Positions 22,147 to 34,258 of a stretch of 64,000 bases of DNA are shown here, in pieces (the first letter of the stretch is position 1; each line of letters opens with the position of its first letter). Both the position numbers and the translations under genes were made by a program. Origin of the DNA: Mytilus edulis (taxonomy: Eukaryota; Mollusca; Bivalvia; Mytilida; Mytilidae); the NCBI RefSeq assembly GCF_963676685.1, contig NC_092354.1, positions 74,847,335-74,911,334 of the forward strand, read 5' to 3'. The notes under the pieces are model-generated. The model saw nothing but the letters and a program-made list of their open reading frames with translations, was not told the origin of the DNA and searched no databases.

Positions 22147-22300
22147 AGATGTGGTATGAGTGCCAATGAGACAACTCTCCATCCAAATAACAATTTATAA
22201 AAGTAAACCATTATAGATCAAGGTACGGCCTTCAACACGGAGCCCTTGCCCACACCGAACAGCAAGCTACAAAGGGCCTCACAAATTAGTAATGTAAAAC
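22147..22300 (+). repeat. Dispersed repeat 'family A', copy 2
   Basis: GATGTGGTATGAGTGCCAAT, then AAGGTACGGCCTTCAACACG, CACACCGAACAGCAAGCTAC and AAAGGGCC blocks. It is followed closely by the 3' end of the minus-strand defensin-like gene. Confidence 0.75.
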
Positions 22301-22399
22301 CAAGTTTGTTTTTATTGATATTTTATTGCAGTTTCACTCGATGTGTTCATAACACATCAGTGTTGAATAAACTGTCATGCGTATTAGCCTATGCTGGTA

Positions 22400-25083
22400 T
22401 TAACGACGATGGGGAGGATGGGTTCCAGTACATGTACAGCAACATTTGTACCTGCCTTGGCATGTATGTGGTCCATTGCAATACCGGGCAGCACATGCAT
22501 TGTGGCAATTCCTATAATTGCACACTTGTGGATAGAGATTTACCAACTTGTCACAGTGACCTGTATTGTATGTCGCGGCACTCTCACCTGCAATCAAAGC
22601 AAAATTATCAAAAAGTGTTAAAAAAGAATACCACTCATTAATTTTATCCAAAGTATCGTCCTTATGATAGTAATAAATTGTAATCATTACATGGATATTG
22701 GTGTATATTGTTCCTAGTAGATGTTTAAAGTGTATGAGCTTGGCGTTGTTGGTATTTCTCCACTAAACACGTGACTAGAAATCAGAAGAGTAATGTGTCC
22801 GGGTAGGGAGATATATATCCGTTTGCAGGTTTTATCTTGTGAGGTATAATTACTCAGTTTAAAGTATGACTCAGCTTGTCGATCGGTCTACATGTACAGC
22901 AGGGTGTATATACTTATCGCATTATAAACATGTTCTCGTCCTAAATATGCATTTGATTTACCGCTAGACGCAATACAGTCGGTGAAAACTTACGACATAA
23001 ATTATATAAGACAGTTTATGAAAAACAAATGTAACTGTTTTCAAGCCTCGCTTTCGATAGTATAAGGCATTCCTTTTTCAGGTTTCTGTGCCGTTCGTCC
23101 GTCAAATCGCAGGATATGTGTTTTCACCATGGACTTGAAGTAACATTAATATAAAGCTTAATAAGCATATTCAAAAGCGATGGAACTTTTAAAATAGGCC
23201 AAACCAGTTTGACCTAGATTTTGCGACTGTCTGGATATACAAATATACAAATATTTTATTAGCACAAACTCATCAACAATAAATGGTTAAGGCTCATGGT
23301 ATATCTATTACATAGTTGGTCAAACATAATAAGTATTGCAAATAATGACTATATTAATATGTAATATTATAAACAATGATTATGGATTAGATATATTGAC
23401 AATTTTATAGAGTTTGTTCTGCTTTACGCAGGTTCAAACTGTCTGAGATGAAAGAGGAAGTCAATTTTAGGATTGTGTATGAATTATTATTTAATAAAAA
23501 GATTATATAATTTTCATGTTTTTGAAATTTTTTAGGATCAACGATTATATTTGGAACTTTATGGTAAAATATGACCCTTTTAGTTGAGTATTTTTCACAA
23601 TGTAAAAGAAAATGTTTTTCATTATCAATTTGACCAGAATTACATACAATTGCATATATAACAATGCAATATTTAAATACGCTTTTAAATATACCGCACA
23701 CAAAAATTTACAATAGCGAATTATAGAATGACGAATGGCGAAACAATTACATTTGTACCAGGTATACCATATTGCGCAAAGTTATTACGTGTTGTCCTTA
23801 TGAAATTAAATTCCAGACGGAAAATTTTAGATTTAAAATTCGAAGTTCAAAATATGAAGTTTAAGATAAGAAAACCGATTTCTAAAGTGTTGAATTATGT
23901 AGATAAAGGAAGATGTGGTATGAGTGCCAATGAGACAACCATCCATGCAAGTAACAATTTGTAAACGTAAACCATTAAAGGTCAAGGTACGGCCTTCAAT
24001 GTGTTATGATCGCTAAAATAACCATCATCCAGTAGCGGTGTCGAACTAGTATTACTAAATTACGTATGATATCATTCCCTTGTGTACTATACGTGTATCA
24101 AAAACACTTATCACCATGCAGACACGCTTGATAAAGGTAAAATAAATCATGAACACAGTTCTTTAGTTTTATATGTTGTGTCATGTGTACTTTTGTTTGT
24201 CTGTTTGTGTATTTCATTTTAAGCCATGACGTTGTCAGGTTTTTTTTTTTGATTTATGAGGTTGACTGTCCCTCTGGTATCTTTCGTCTCTCTTTTACAT
24301 TATTTTTGCCGTTACAATTTGGAAAGCAACAATCCAGACACGACAGACATCTGATTGCTACCTTTCAAATTATGGCCTCTAATAGTAAACGTATTGCTTC
24401 TTTGCAAAGGTCACTGTGGAAGTGTATATGAAGTCGGGTTGAAATTGAGAGTTGCTCTCTTGTTTAACTGTGCTAACCAACATAAGCATATTCATCAGAA
24501 TAATTAATTATTAGAGAAAATACCAAAAAATAGTATAAAGAAAATTTCAACCTGAACATTCTTTTAATTTATGTAAACGGATTAGAACCATTTATATGTT
24601 CCGAAATTTATTCCAAATGCATTCCAAATGAAGGTTATTCCATCTATGTTTCATACGGAAGTTTAACCAAAATATGTTACAAGGGCATGTTATTCCATAT
24701 ATGTTCCAAGAGAATCTTCTTCATGTGCATGTTCCCAGAATTTTGTTTGTCCACATTTGATCCCCGGAAAGAATAATCCAGAAACTGATGTCATTGGCAC
24801 TAAAATTGGCACGGAGGTATTTGTTAATATTATTTGAAAGTCAGAGATAATCTGTGAGAACAACTTGTGTTTGAAAATGAAAATATTCAGTATAATGGAG
24901 GAAATAAAGAGAATCTATAGCTAACCCATAAATGTTTCGCAATTTTAATAAAATGGTTTGGTTTCATGTATTTCAATCGAGCAGAAAATTTCATTGAATT
25001 TAACAAATATGCCAGTCTAATATTTATGTTAACTTACCTGCAAAGCAGACAGCGAGTAAAAAGGCGACTACCAACAATTTCAT
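22400..25083 (-). CDS. Defensin-like cysteine-rich secreted peptide, 77 residues (2 exons)
   Basis: Exon 1 (25038-25083) encodes the signal peptide MKLLVVAFLLAVCFA and ends phase 1 at donor GTAAGT. Exon 2 (22400-22587) follows acceptor TTGATTGCAG, phase 1, so the join encodes Gly16. The mature part has ten cysteines (27, 38, 43, 47, 52, 58, 64, 65, 66, 68), including CxxxC (CHNAC) and a closing CCCTC. It ends in a basic, Pro/His tail (THPPHRR). CxxxC plus CxC near the end is what a cysteine-stabilised alpha-beta defensin shows. Myticin, mytilin and MGD sequences I remember do not align closely, so it may be another mussel host-defence family. AATAAA-type signals lie on the minus strand about 75-85 nt past the stop (22312-22329). 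The 2450-bp intron holds a LINE fragment and a family A copy. A 5' UTR acceptor (TTTATAG) may precede the ATG. Confidence 0.75.
23240..23720 (-). mobile_element. LINE (non-LTR retrotransposon) 3' end, truncated
   Basis: The minus ORF at 23405-23701 reads VCNSGQIDNEKHFLLHCEKY, which matches the C-terminal zinc-binding segment of ORF2 in some LINEs (Cys..Glu-x-His-Phe..Cys..Tyr). An A/T-rich 3' end follows to about 23240. No reverse transcriptase remains. It lies in the defensin-like gene intron on the gene's strand. Confidence 0.6.
23908..24002 (+). repeat. Dispersed repeat 'family A', copy 3 (5' fragment)
   Basis: GATGTGGTATGAGTGCCAAT through AAGGTACGGCCTTCAATGTG, then truncated. Confidence 0.7.
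24150..24310 (+). repeat. Dispersed mussel repeat fragment
   Basis: TTTGATTTATGAGGTTGACT followed by GTCCCTCTGGTATCTTTCGT is a block I recognise from mussel repeats. The covering 82-residue ORF is read-through. Confidence 0.5.
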
Positions 25084-25194
25084 TTTTATTTTCACACTAC
25101 GTCGTACCTATAAACTAAAAATAAAATTTCCTTTTTAATGTCTTTTTTGTGTCTTTTATATCTGTCTTTTATGTCTGATGTCTGTTTTTCTTCA

Positions 25195-25425
25195 CACATC
25201 GTTGTCAATATAATGGAATTTTATGCGACTGTCATACAAGTGAGAGGTTTATCTAGCTTTATAACCAGGTTTAATCCACCATTTATTACATAAGAAAATG
25301 CCTGTACCAAGTCAGAAATAGGACAGTTGTTGTCCATTTAATAGTTCGATGGTTTTGAGGTTTTGGGACTTTCAGTTTATAATATTCCTCTGAGTTCGGT
25401 ATTTTTGTAATTTTACATTTTTCAT
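25195..25425 (-). repeat. Dispersed repeat 'family D', copy 3
   Basis: Reversed blocks ATCGTTGTCAATATAATGGA, TGCGACTGTCATACAAGTGA, GAGGTTTATCTAGCTTTATA and GCCTGTACCAAGTCAG match 5850-6120. Confidence 0.7.
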
Positions 25426-25429
25426 TTCA

Positions 25430-26500
25430 CACAATGAAAACTAATATAAGCCTCATATGTATTTATATTGATGTCCTGAAAACATAGGGAATTTACTTTT
25501 TTTGAACACAGTTTTGTCTCCCATAAATTCTTTATAGTGTACGCAATATAATTTTGAACAAATGATGTACATTTTGTAGTTTGTTATGACAATGAAATAC
25601 TAAACGTTTAAATCATGCTGCTTTTTTTGGTCCATTTTGGTCATGGAAATCCTAGCGTTTCTACGTATTTATATATCGCACTCTCTGAAGTATTTGAATT
25701 TGAGCCTTCCTGATGAAAGTTAATATTGAAAGGTGATTCGGACACTCAAACTTTACAAACTGATATTTCCATTTAAGTGAAAATATTGAATACAAAAAAT
25801 TGATACATGTAAGGAACATGTTATCATAGATTTAAAGTATACATCTGAAAACGTATGAACATCTTTTCATTTGGATACAGCAAAACACCGCCGAAAACCA
25901 GTTTTTAATCTAAAAAAAATATCGACCAATCATAAAACATTAAAGAGCAAGGTTATGAAAATTTTATGTTTATTTCTTATTTTTTAAATTTAGAAAAGAC
26001 TTATTTTCACCTCCCGTATGAAGCCTTTATTTTTTCCAAAAAAAATAGAATTTAAACTATAAATAGCGACAAATATAAAATAAAAGTGTGTGTGTCACTA
26101 ATTCACTTCCGTACTTTCAATATAATTACATGTACTTACTTTTTAGAAATTTTATTCCACTGTGCGATGTATTTCCCAATCATTTTTTTTCTTTTTTTAT
26201 ACTTTTTTGTTAAAACACGTCAACAGCTTTAATATAACCTTTTTATTAATTACCTAACCTTATGCATATATAAATATAAATTTGTATGTCCATTATGCAT
26301 TTTGTATTTAAAAATAATCATTTTATTTAAATATAATTGCTCTGTGCACCATGTGTCGCTATGATATTTCATGGTAATAAAATACTAATGAGTTTGATGG
26401 GTCCAAATCATTTATACAAGTATTTAATGCAACATTAACCTGAAATAAGTTTCTTAATTTTAATAAATGAGACCAAAGGCTACGTACAACAATAGAACTT
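25430..26500. other. Intergenic AT-rich sequence
   Basis: Nothing recognisable apart from homopolymers. Confidence 0.4.
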
Positions 26501-26513
26501 AACTTGAATTTGA

Positions 26514-26705
26514 CTAAGCTGGAACCTTATTTTTGAAATCGCCTTGTATACTCGTGAAATCTTGACTGTAAAAGTACATGAATAGATTTCTAGTCAACTG
26601 CTCGTTGTTTTCACTATTCTCAGAGGTCCGTTTAGGATATCTTGTATAGTGTGGGGCTGCACATGGCAGTGTAAGACCGTCAAGGGTAGTCGATGTGGAT
26701 GCATT
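26514..26705 (-). CDS. Possible isolated exon, unknown protein
   Basis: A pyrimidine-rich stretch ending TTTGAG on the minus strand precedes an open frame of 63 codons plus stop (NASTSTTLDGLTLPCAAPHY and onward). Composition is protein-like and polar (SENSENNEQLTRN). No signal peptide, domain or matching donor was found. It may be a terminal exon of an undetected gene or chance. Confidence 0.25.
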   Translation of the reverse strand, partial: NASTSTTLDGLTLPCAAPHYTRYPKRTSENSENNEQLTRNLFMYFYSQDFTSIQGDFKNKVPA

Positions 26706-26719
26706 CACCTCAAATTCAA

Positions 26720-28000
26720 AAAGTTAAAAGACAAAATAAAGAACAAAGATGAATAGCATTGATTTAGTTTCAGAGATATAAACCAAACTGCATCCCCCGT
26801 GTTCTTTTTTAGTCATAGTGGCCAACTTGGTCTATGCATGAACAGGGTCGTCGGATATATTTTCAATAACTTCTAGATACCATAAGGATGATAATTAAAT
26901 GGGAAGTTTAGATTTATTTTGAGGGCGAACATTTCAAAAGGATTTGCAAACTACAGCTACGCTATTCCAGAAAATTAAAAAATTTAAGCTGATTCTGTAA
27001 TTAACTTTCGGCATTCCGTGACAATTCTTTGACAAAAATGTAAAAATCAAAGATACCATGCAGGCTTTAAATTTGCTATGGGAATTTTGAAAATAAGAGA
27101 AATAAGAAAATGACGATACTAAAGGGAGATTTGAGTTAACTAAAGAAATTAACTGTCGGATTGATTGTGTTTTGTAACATTTGTTGACGGTGCAACCAGG
27201 TTAAAATTTAGAAATGCTGAAAATATGTACTGCCAGGTACTGGTATATAAAGTTCGAGGCAAATAGCTATAGAGACTGGTTACTTCTCTGTTATCAACAT
27301 ATATCTAATTATAACATTAATTCGTATCTGCTTTGTTGTAATAATGATAATATATACATTGCGACATACTTAAGCGCTTTTAAAGAGAATATAGGGTAGA
27401 TCATCCACAACACCTAAAGGAAACGGGTTTTCTATCTTAACCCAAACAATATATCGCAATGAACTATCATTTTGGTACAAACAGATTTAAATTACTTGAA
27501 AACAAAAGAGTTATTATATATCCTTTGTTATTTTTTAATCTGCCAATATTAATATTTGTTCTGTTCAAGGAATTAAATTAAGAAGAATAAATTTAATTGC
27601 AACATGTCTGGCTCAGTGAGTTTTATTGAATCTCTTCAGATTGGTTTTATTTGTAGATCAACAGTAATTGCTACGATTCTTCGACTTATGAACATTTATA
27701 TATAATATAGGATTCTTAGTATAATCTTTTGACGTCATTTTTTACAATAGGTTATGTATATATATTGCGACTATTAAAAGAAATTACATTGTAATTACAC
27801 TTGTTCCATGCATTTCAGGTTTTGTTTCCGACTTAAGAAAATAGATATGGATATAACAGTTACTATTTAAATCATTAAATAAATGCATTTGTAAAGTTGA
27901 GTTTCATCAATGCATTTAAAGCCCTTACCTGAAACAGATTGAAAATAATTATGTAACCTAGAAGTTTAGAATATGAATATGAAAATGATGTAAATTTTAA
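26720..28000. other. Intergenic AT-rich sequence
   Basis: No recognised gene or repeat before the LINE fragment at 28001. Confidence 0.35.
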
Positions 28001-28540
28001 AACCATGTTGAATCTATTTTTAATGAAACGGGATTATCTTTTGTGTGGTTGTCTCAAACATGTATTAGTGACATTTGGTTAAAGAATACAATCAGAACAT
28101 CACTCCAAGATCAGTTTCAACAAACATGGTTATCAAAGGTGCAAGCATGTTCGAAGACATTAAACTATCGAATTTTTAAGGATACTTTTGGGTTTGAGAA
28201 CTATTTTGATATTTTAGAATTTCGTGATATTTATACGTTATGCAAATTTAGAACCATCAACCATAAATTACCCATCGAGATAGGGAGATGGACAAATATT
28301 CAGAGAGATAGACGAATTTGTAAATTATGTAACTCTAAAGATCTTGGAGATGAGTATCATTATATTATGATGTGCAGAGAGATGGCAGTAAAAAGAAACG
28401 AATGTATTGATAAAAAATATGTAAATCGTCAAAATATAATTGTGTTTAGGAAAATTATGAATTTAAATATAAAATCTAAATTGAGAAAGCTGTGTACTTT
28501 CATTAGATTTATAAAGTCCCATGTGTGCCCTCCTGGCTAA
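28001..28540 (+). pseudogene. LINE ORF2 C-terminal fragment
   Basis: The frame is open from 28001 after an upstream stop, giving about 179 residues. It contains FRTINHKLPIEIGRWTNIQR, then ICKLCNSKDLGDEYHYIMMC, the C-x2-C...H-x4-C knuckle found at the C-terminus of many animal LINE ORF2 proteins. Reverse transcriptase and endonuclease domains are absent, so this is a 5'-truncated, inactive copy. Confidence 0.75.
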
Positions 28541-29990
28541 ATACTATCAGTATATACAACAGAACAATAAAAGAACTGTACAAAAACATACATAAACAAG
28601 CAACAAATAATATACGACTAAAATATCAATCACTACACATCCAGTATCCGTTACCGTACGGCCGAAAGCAATTTTTTGAATAAAAACTAACATTTTATAT
28701 TTTAAGAGCTATTAAGAATTTATATATCTTGAGTCATTAATCTTATATAAAAGTACAAAACGCAGCTTATTATCACCGATACAGTTTATTCAAAATTCTT
28801 AGTCAACTTGCATTAATTGTCCAAAGCTTAAGCATGTTAAGCAACAAATCGAAAATACTAGTAGTGCACAATATTCACCAAGCCAGTTCCCACAGTTAAA
28901 CACTAAATAGACCACGACGCGACGTGATGTACCCAATTTGCATCAGCTCCGTTTTCGTGGAAAAAGTGGACAGATATACGACTGACTATTTCATCTGCTA
29001 AGGCAGCATACCACGAAAACTGGCTTCGGCTCTAGTGATATACAGACAGAACGACTAGGTAGATATATGGTTCTTCGCACTAGAAGACAATCGCTTTTGG
29101 TGACTTTTTACATAAATAAAACTTGGCTGTTTTGCATCGGTTTAGATTTTAACATCTACATGTAACACAAGTACAAAAATATATCAAGTAATAGAATAAA
29201 TTACTAAAATTAGATACAGTCAGTGAACATTTTCGATTTTTCATGTTACTTTTAATAAAAAAAAATCTTTTAAAAAAAATAATTTCGAGATTATTTCTTC
29301 ATAATTTTTTATGAAATTTTCAGTTCGATTAGAATTTCCCTTGTTTATATAAGGATTTTTTTGTTGAATAACCTTTTTAATTTTGTAAATCAAATACAGC
29401 GGATGAACATAATTACGTAACCGTTTCTGGTTATACTCGACCAAAAATATATGGTTTGTTAATGTTTTGATATATATGTTTATAACAATATCCCTTTTTA
29501 CAATATTTTAGTTAAGACCTGATATTGGTGAATTACAGGTAATTATCACGATGCCAGTCCTTATGAGGACCTCCTAATCCCTTATGTTGTTTTAGTCTAA
29601 TTATCAAATGTTGGAGAAACGTGACTAAACCATATTTTGCTCTGTGTAATCATGTATTTATGTCTGTATTATTGATGTCATGTAGTGCCTGTATACCATT
29701 GTAAATTGCAATGGTTTGACAGAATAAAGATATATATATAAATATATTTATGAAAATGGTGTTGACACAAACGTACTGATGATTTTAAAAGTGAATCCCT
29801 TATCCGAGTCCACCTCCTTAAAGGTAGCGCGTTTGATATCCATCATTGTGTTTTGTCCTCTGAAAAGAAACCCTGGCATTGGTTACATAATACAGAAGTA
29901 ACTTTTCGACTACTAGAAAAGAAAATATGGCCGATGGGCGGGGCCATTAACAATCTTTAAGTCAATAGTATTTCATTTAGCGTATTCACA
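28541..29990. other. LINE 3' region and AT-rich intergenic DNA
   Basis: A second possible LINE-type 3' tail occurs at about 29550-29750 (TGTAAATTGCAATGGTTTGA, AATAAAG, then a TATA microsatellite). Otherwise nothing supported. Confidence 0.35.
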
Positions 29991-29998
29991 CGAATAAG

Positions 29999-30110
29999 TA
30001 AGTCGTGGCCACGGATAAGTAAGTCGTGGCCACGAATTAGTAAATCGTGGCCACGAATAAGTAACTCGTGGCCACGAATAGGTAACTTGTGGCCACGACT
30101 TATATTTGTT
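29999..30110. repeat. Five palindromes CGTGGCCACG spaced exactly 21 bp
   Basis: CGTGGCCACG begins at 30004, 30025, 30046 and 30067, with a variant TGTGGCCACG at 30088, every interval 21 bp. Spacers are of the type AATAAGTAAGT. The core is a perfect 10-bp palindrome, extended to TCGTGGCCACGA in inner copies. Confidence 0.9.
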
Positions 30111-30574
30111 TTCTAGAGCATACAATGACCCAAATAAGCTTTCATATTATAAAGCATTGAGTAACCATACACAACTTGAACATTACTGAAAAAAAACATA
30201 TAAAAAAAAATCACACCCGGTTACTGTCGATAAATTTTGTTAGCATGTATTGTGAAGCAGAATTGATACATTATAGATAAAATGAACAGCTTTGTGTCAT
30301 GTGTAGAAAATGAAATTAATTTACTTGATTCTCTTTACATTAATCTCATATCCCTCGATTTAATTAAGATAACTAAAGGTCTATTTAGGGAAGGTATTTA
30401 ACTTATATTTTTTTCTCTGTCAATATCCATTGATTCTATTAGAGATATCCTAACAACAGTGCATGTTTGTTTACTAATTATAACAAGTTATCAATATTTA
30501 ACTGTAACAAAATTGTCGAAGACGACTCAAATTTAATTGAAATATATATCAATTTATTACTTTTGAAAACAGGT

Positions 30575-30725
30575 TTTTGTTGGTTGAGGAAGCCGTAATA
30601 ATCGGAGGGAACGATCGACCTTCGTCAGGAAAACTGACAATTAAAATTGATCTCAAACGCACTTGTAACGTGCAAGGTTCTTTCTACAACCTTAGGGTTG
30701 GCACGTTAGTGATACAGTAATTAAA
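30575..30725 (-). mobile_element. Decayed tRNA-SINE (MetaSINE-like) central domain
   Basis: On the minus strand, GTGCGTTTGAGATCAATTTT, AATTGTCAGTTTTCCTGACG and CGGCTTCCTCAACCAACAAA align with the central part of the SINE at 10388-10645. Confidence 0.5.
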
Positions 30726-30729
30726 CTTC

Positions 30730-32390
30730 GTATACCACTCTGCCTCTGGGGTTACTTGTATATCAATACAAAATAGCTTTGTACTGGTGTAGAATCACGA
30801 TATCCTTATGAATGTGGATATGTATAAATTCTTTAAGTGTAAACACAACACCTGTTCAACACATCACGAATAGGCTGAAAACAAAATATCTTAATCACCT
30901 ATGTTCGTATTTTACAGGATTCATACCAAATTTTATAAATATACGGTGAATATAGGCGGTTGATTGATTTTTCATATTTTAATAAATCCGGATCCAAATC
31001 TGACCCCTGATAGTCTGCAATCTAGAACCAACAGCCACCCAATACCTCATGGAATTGATTACTTCCAACAAAATTTGGTTTTCCTTAATCTGTGAAAAAA
31101 TGCAGTTTAAGCATGCGAAAATATTTGTAATTCAATGTTTAATTATAATCAATAATACATTTTCCGTTTAAAAAATACCAGGATGGCATATGAAATACAA
31201 ATAATATAGTTATATACAATATCATGCAATAAATCTGCCATGAAGTACTTTTTTAAGAGAAAGTGTATTTTATACTCGTAATAAGTGTATATAATGGTTT
31301 CTTTTGTATAATTGTTTTTAATAGTATGGTTTGTATGCTAAGATATATTGATATATGTTATAGATGTAATATAAATGTATTTTAATCTGTGTTTTTACTG
31401 TCTCTCATAACTCTTTTTAGAGTGGCTCTTTTATAAATTGTTAATATTATATTGTGTTTTATATCAAATGTTTTAAAGAGGTGAGACTCTAATAAATTAT
31501 TTGTTTGTTTGTTTGTTTGCAATACACAGACAATAGATATGTAATATGTGTAATAAAACAATACCAAGTTGCTTTCTTTAAAAAAAGAAATGCAATCGTA
31601 AACCCAAATGCTTGTTTGGCATTATATATATATTAGATAATTGTTTAATAAAGATGTATTGTCTTATATTACTTTTGTTGTGCATAAGAATTAGAAACTG
31701 ACATTGCCTGTTTAGTGGTTTAAATAATGTAATACCGGCTTCACACATCAACGTATAGATCCGACGTACGTCGGCCGAGGTAAAAAAAAATCATGCACGC
31801 TACCAAAACGCTAGTAATTTTGATGCATTCAACCTGTCAATCATATCTGTATCGTGTGCACAACGAGCTTAAAGCGTGTATTGGGTGTGCGTAAAGCGTA
31901 CCTTAGCGTTTCTCCTAGTCTTCCTACATTCCCAACTGCAGGTCTGTCTGTATGTGAATGTTTGTCAATAAGTCTGTCACATTCGCCCGTCTGTTTACAT
32001 GTTTACCAGTCCGTCTATGTCCACTGGTTCGTCTACATGTTCACTAGCTTTGAAATAGCTTTCGGTAAGTGCGATTATTTCAGTGATTTGTGTCTATTGT
32101 TTTTATGTAAGTGATTATTGTGCACCGTACCCATAATTTTAGGGACGCGAATTGCAAAGTTCTGATATTTTACATTTTTTTCTTGCGATGTGTTGTCCTT
32201 AAGGTTTGGTTCATTTGGGAGGGTTGGGTTTATGGCCACCACATTGTTTATGTGCCAATGTCCATTCTAAAGCCAGAAACATGTAGTACAGTGGTTGTTG
32301 TTCATAATTCATGTCGGTCAAGTTGTTTTCGTAAATTATTTTGTTATCAATAAGGCTGTTTAGTTTTGTTTGATTTTTGTTTTTAAATCT
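30730..32390. other. Intergenic DNA with probable decayed repeats
   Basis: A LINE-type tail may lie at 31470-31520 (GAGGTGAGACTCTAATAAAT, then TTTG repeats). From 31740 a stretch with AACG/AGCGT motifs resembles 32740-33000 and may be one decayed DNA element. ORFs here look like pyrimidine-rich read-through. Confidence 0.3.
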
Positions 32391-32520
32391 TAATGGTCGG
32401 GGCATTTAATAGCCGACTAAATAGTGGTTTTTTTTCATTTTTGGAGGCCGCTCGGTGGCCTTTAAAGACTTACTACCACGTCATTGTAACTCTGGTTGGT
32501 ATTTGTATCATTAGTGCTGG
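32390..32520 (-). repeat. Dispersed repeat 'family A', strongly decayed
   Basis: ATTTAATAGCCGACTAAATA and GGAGGCCGCTCGGTGGCC correspond to the reversed TATAGCCGACTATG and GAAGGCCGTACGGTGACC blocks at 33050. Confidence 0.4.
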
Positions 32521-33049
32521 ACCATGGTCGATCCTATATGCACCTTTGAGGCAGGCGGGATAATTTTGAAGATTTTGTACAGCTCAAACTAATGTGAGTA
32601 GTTCCTGTACTTCTATGTCTAGTCCCATGTTGCATGGTTGGAGAGGGTGTAATATCTTCTGTAGGTTTGATGAAGTTTCACCCGTATCGGACTTCTTTTC
32701 CTAAATGAAAGCTTTAAGGCGACGAGTATTTTTGTATGCAATGTGCCCTTAACGTGTCTAAAACTTATCTGTAGCGTTTTCAACGCTCGTGTAGCGTGTA
32801 TATTATGTGCGTGCAGTTTACAGGTATATACGTTTGACAAACGCGTGAGCTGAATGATTTTTTTTATGTTCCATTAAAATTTTCCTGAAGTAAAAGCGTT
32901 CATCAAGCGTATACCTTTGCATTTCGACGTACTTCAAACTTATGGAACGCGTGTTTAAACGCTTGCGTAGAGTTCCTCTGGTGAGCAACTAAGTTACGCA
33001 TACGATGATACGGACTTTGTTAATTTTCTTTTTTGACTGATTGTTTTAC

Positions 33050-33212
33050 ATTGTCATTTCGGGGCCTTTTATAGCCGACTATGCGGTACGTGCTTTGCCT
33101 GTTGTTGAAGGCCGTACGGTGACCCATAGTTTGTATTTCTGTGTTATTTTGGTTTCTTGTAGATAGTTGTCTCATTGACACCAAACCCGATATCTTCTTT
33201 TTTTATATTCGA
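33050..33212 (-). repeat. Dispersed repeat 'family A', copy 4
   Basis: Reversed order: GGGGCCTTTTATAGCCGACT, GAAGGCCGTACGGTGACCCA, TTTGGTTTCTTGTAGATAGT and GTCTCATTGACACCAAACCC. Confidence 0.7.
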
Positions 33213-34188
33213 TATCTTATCGCCGACCTGGTTAAGTCTGCTAAAAATGCATGCATGATTCATTTTTAGGTTATCAGTCGTAATTAAAGTGTCACATTTA
33301 ATTCGTTGTTTCATTGCTTGAAGTATCATTTCTTACGTCTGCATGGTCAAATGTGTATTTTTTTAAAATAAATTTTAGATTTAGATTTCAGTCACGGTTA
33401 TTTTTCCCCCTTCATATTGAATATCTATACTTATCAGTCGCATTTAAATGACGAAAAGGATTCAGAGGTTATTAAAAAAAGTAAATAATGTTGCAATATT
33501 TAAACAAAGAAAATAACTTTAAATTTGCAATATTGATGAAAATAAATACGGACATAACTTTCATAATTAATTTTAACGTTATTTTCAATAAACGATTTTT
33601 TTTTTTAAATCCTCGTTTTTACACCTATTTGAGGCACGTATTTATGAGTATATTTCCATGTCCTTGGTCTATCCTAGACGTAAAATTTCAAAAAGTGCTA
33701 ATACTTTTTTTAAAGATATTATTTTTAATTGTTCTCGTTCAAAATATTTTATTTTTTCATATTCAATATCTGTTTTTTTTTTTTTTTAAAGTTGCAATAT
33801 TTAACCAAAAAAAATAACTGTAATTTAATCATATGCAAGAAAGACTTCCCTTTAATTTCAGTATAAAAAAAATAATAGCTTGCTTTTTACAACATGTACA
33901 TCTTCACTAAACGTAAAATCTAAAATAAAATGCTATTAAAACTCTTTCTAAAGATTTTATTTTTAATTATTCTCGTTCAGAATATAAAGTGCATTGTTTA
34001 CATGAAATCTTATCTCATATCTAAACACAGCTGGTTACATCGTTTGACTAATTAAAATACTACGCGTGTAGGTTAATATTAGCAGCTTGTAATCGTGTGC
34101 AAGAAAATATTATATCATAATAAATTTCAGATCATACGTAAAATATCTCTATAGCAACTTAAGATGCTAATACATATTCAACAGATTA
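33213..34188. other. Intergenic AT-rich sequence
   Basis: Two loosely similar T-rich blocks (33480-33800 and 33830-33990, both with TTTTAATTRTTCTCGTTCA-like text) suggest an old duplication. No supported gene. Confidence 0.3.
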
Positions 34189-34189
34189 G

Positions 34190-34258
34190 TAAGCTATTGC
34201 GCATGCATTTGAAAGGTGGTCATAGCTATTGCGCATGTATTTGAAAGGTGGTCATAGA
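34190..34258 (+). repeat. Tandem duplication of a 33-bp unit
   Basis: AGCTATTGCGCATGCATTTG AAAGGTGGTCAT is repeated once with one change (GCATGTATTTG). Confidence 0.85.

Noticed and set aside
22246-22641. 131-residue plus-strand ORF with several cysteines
   Set aside because: It is the complement of the defensin-like exon; the minus frame has a signal exon, matching phase and splice sites.
29999-30110. CRISPR-like look of evenly spaced palindromes
   Set aside because: Spacers are themselves repeats, the genome is animal, and there are no cas genes; the same holds for the GATATC arrays.
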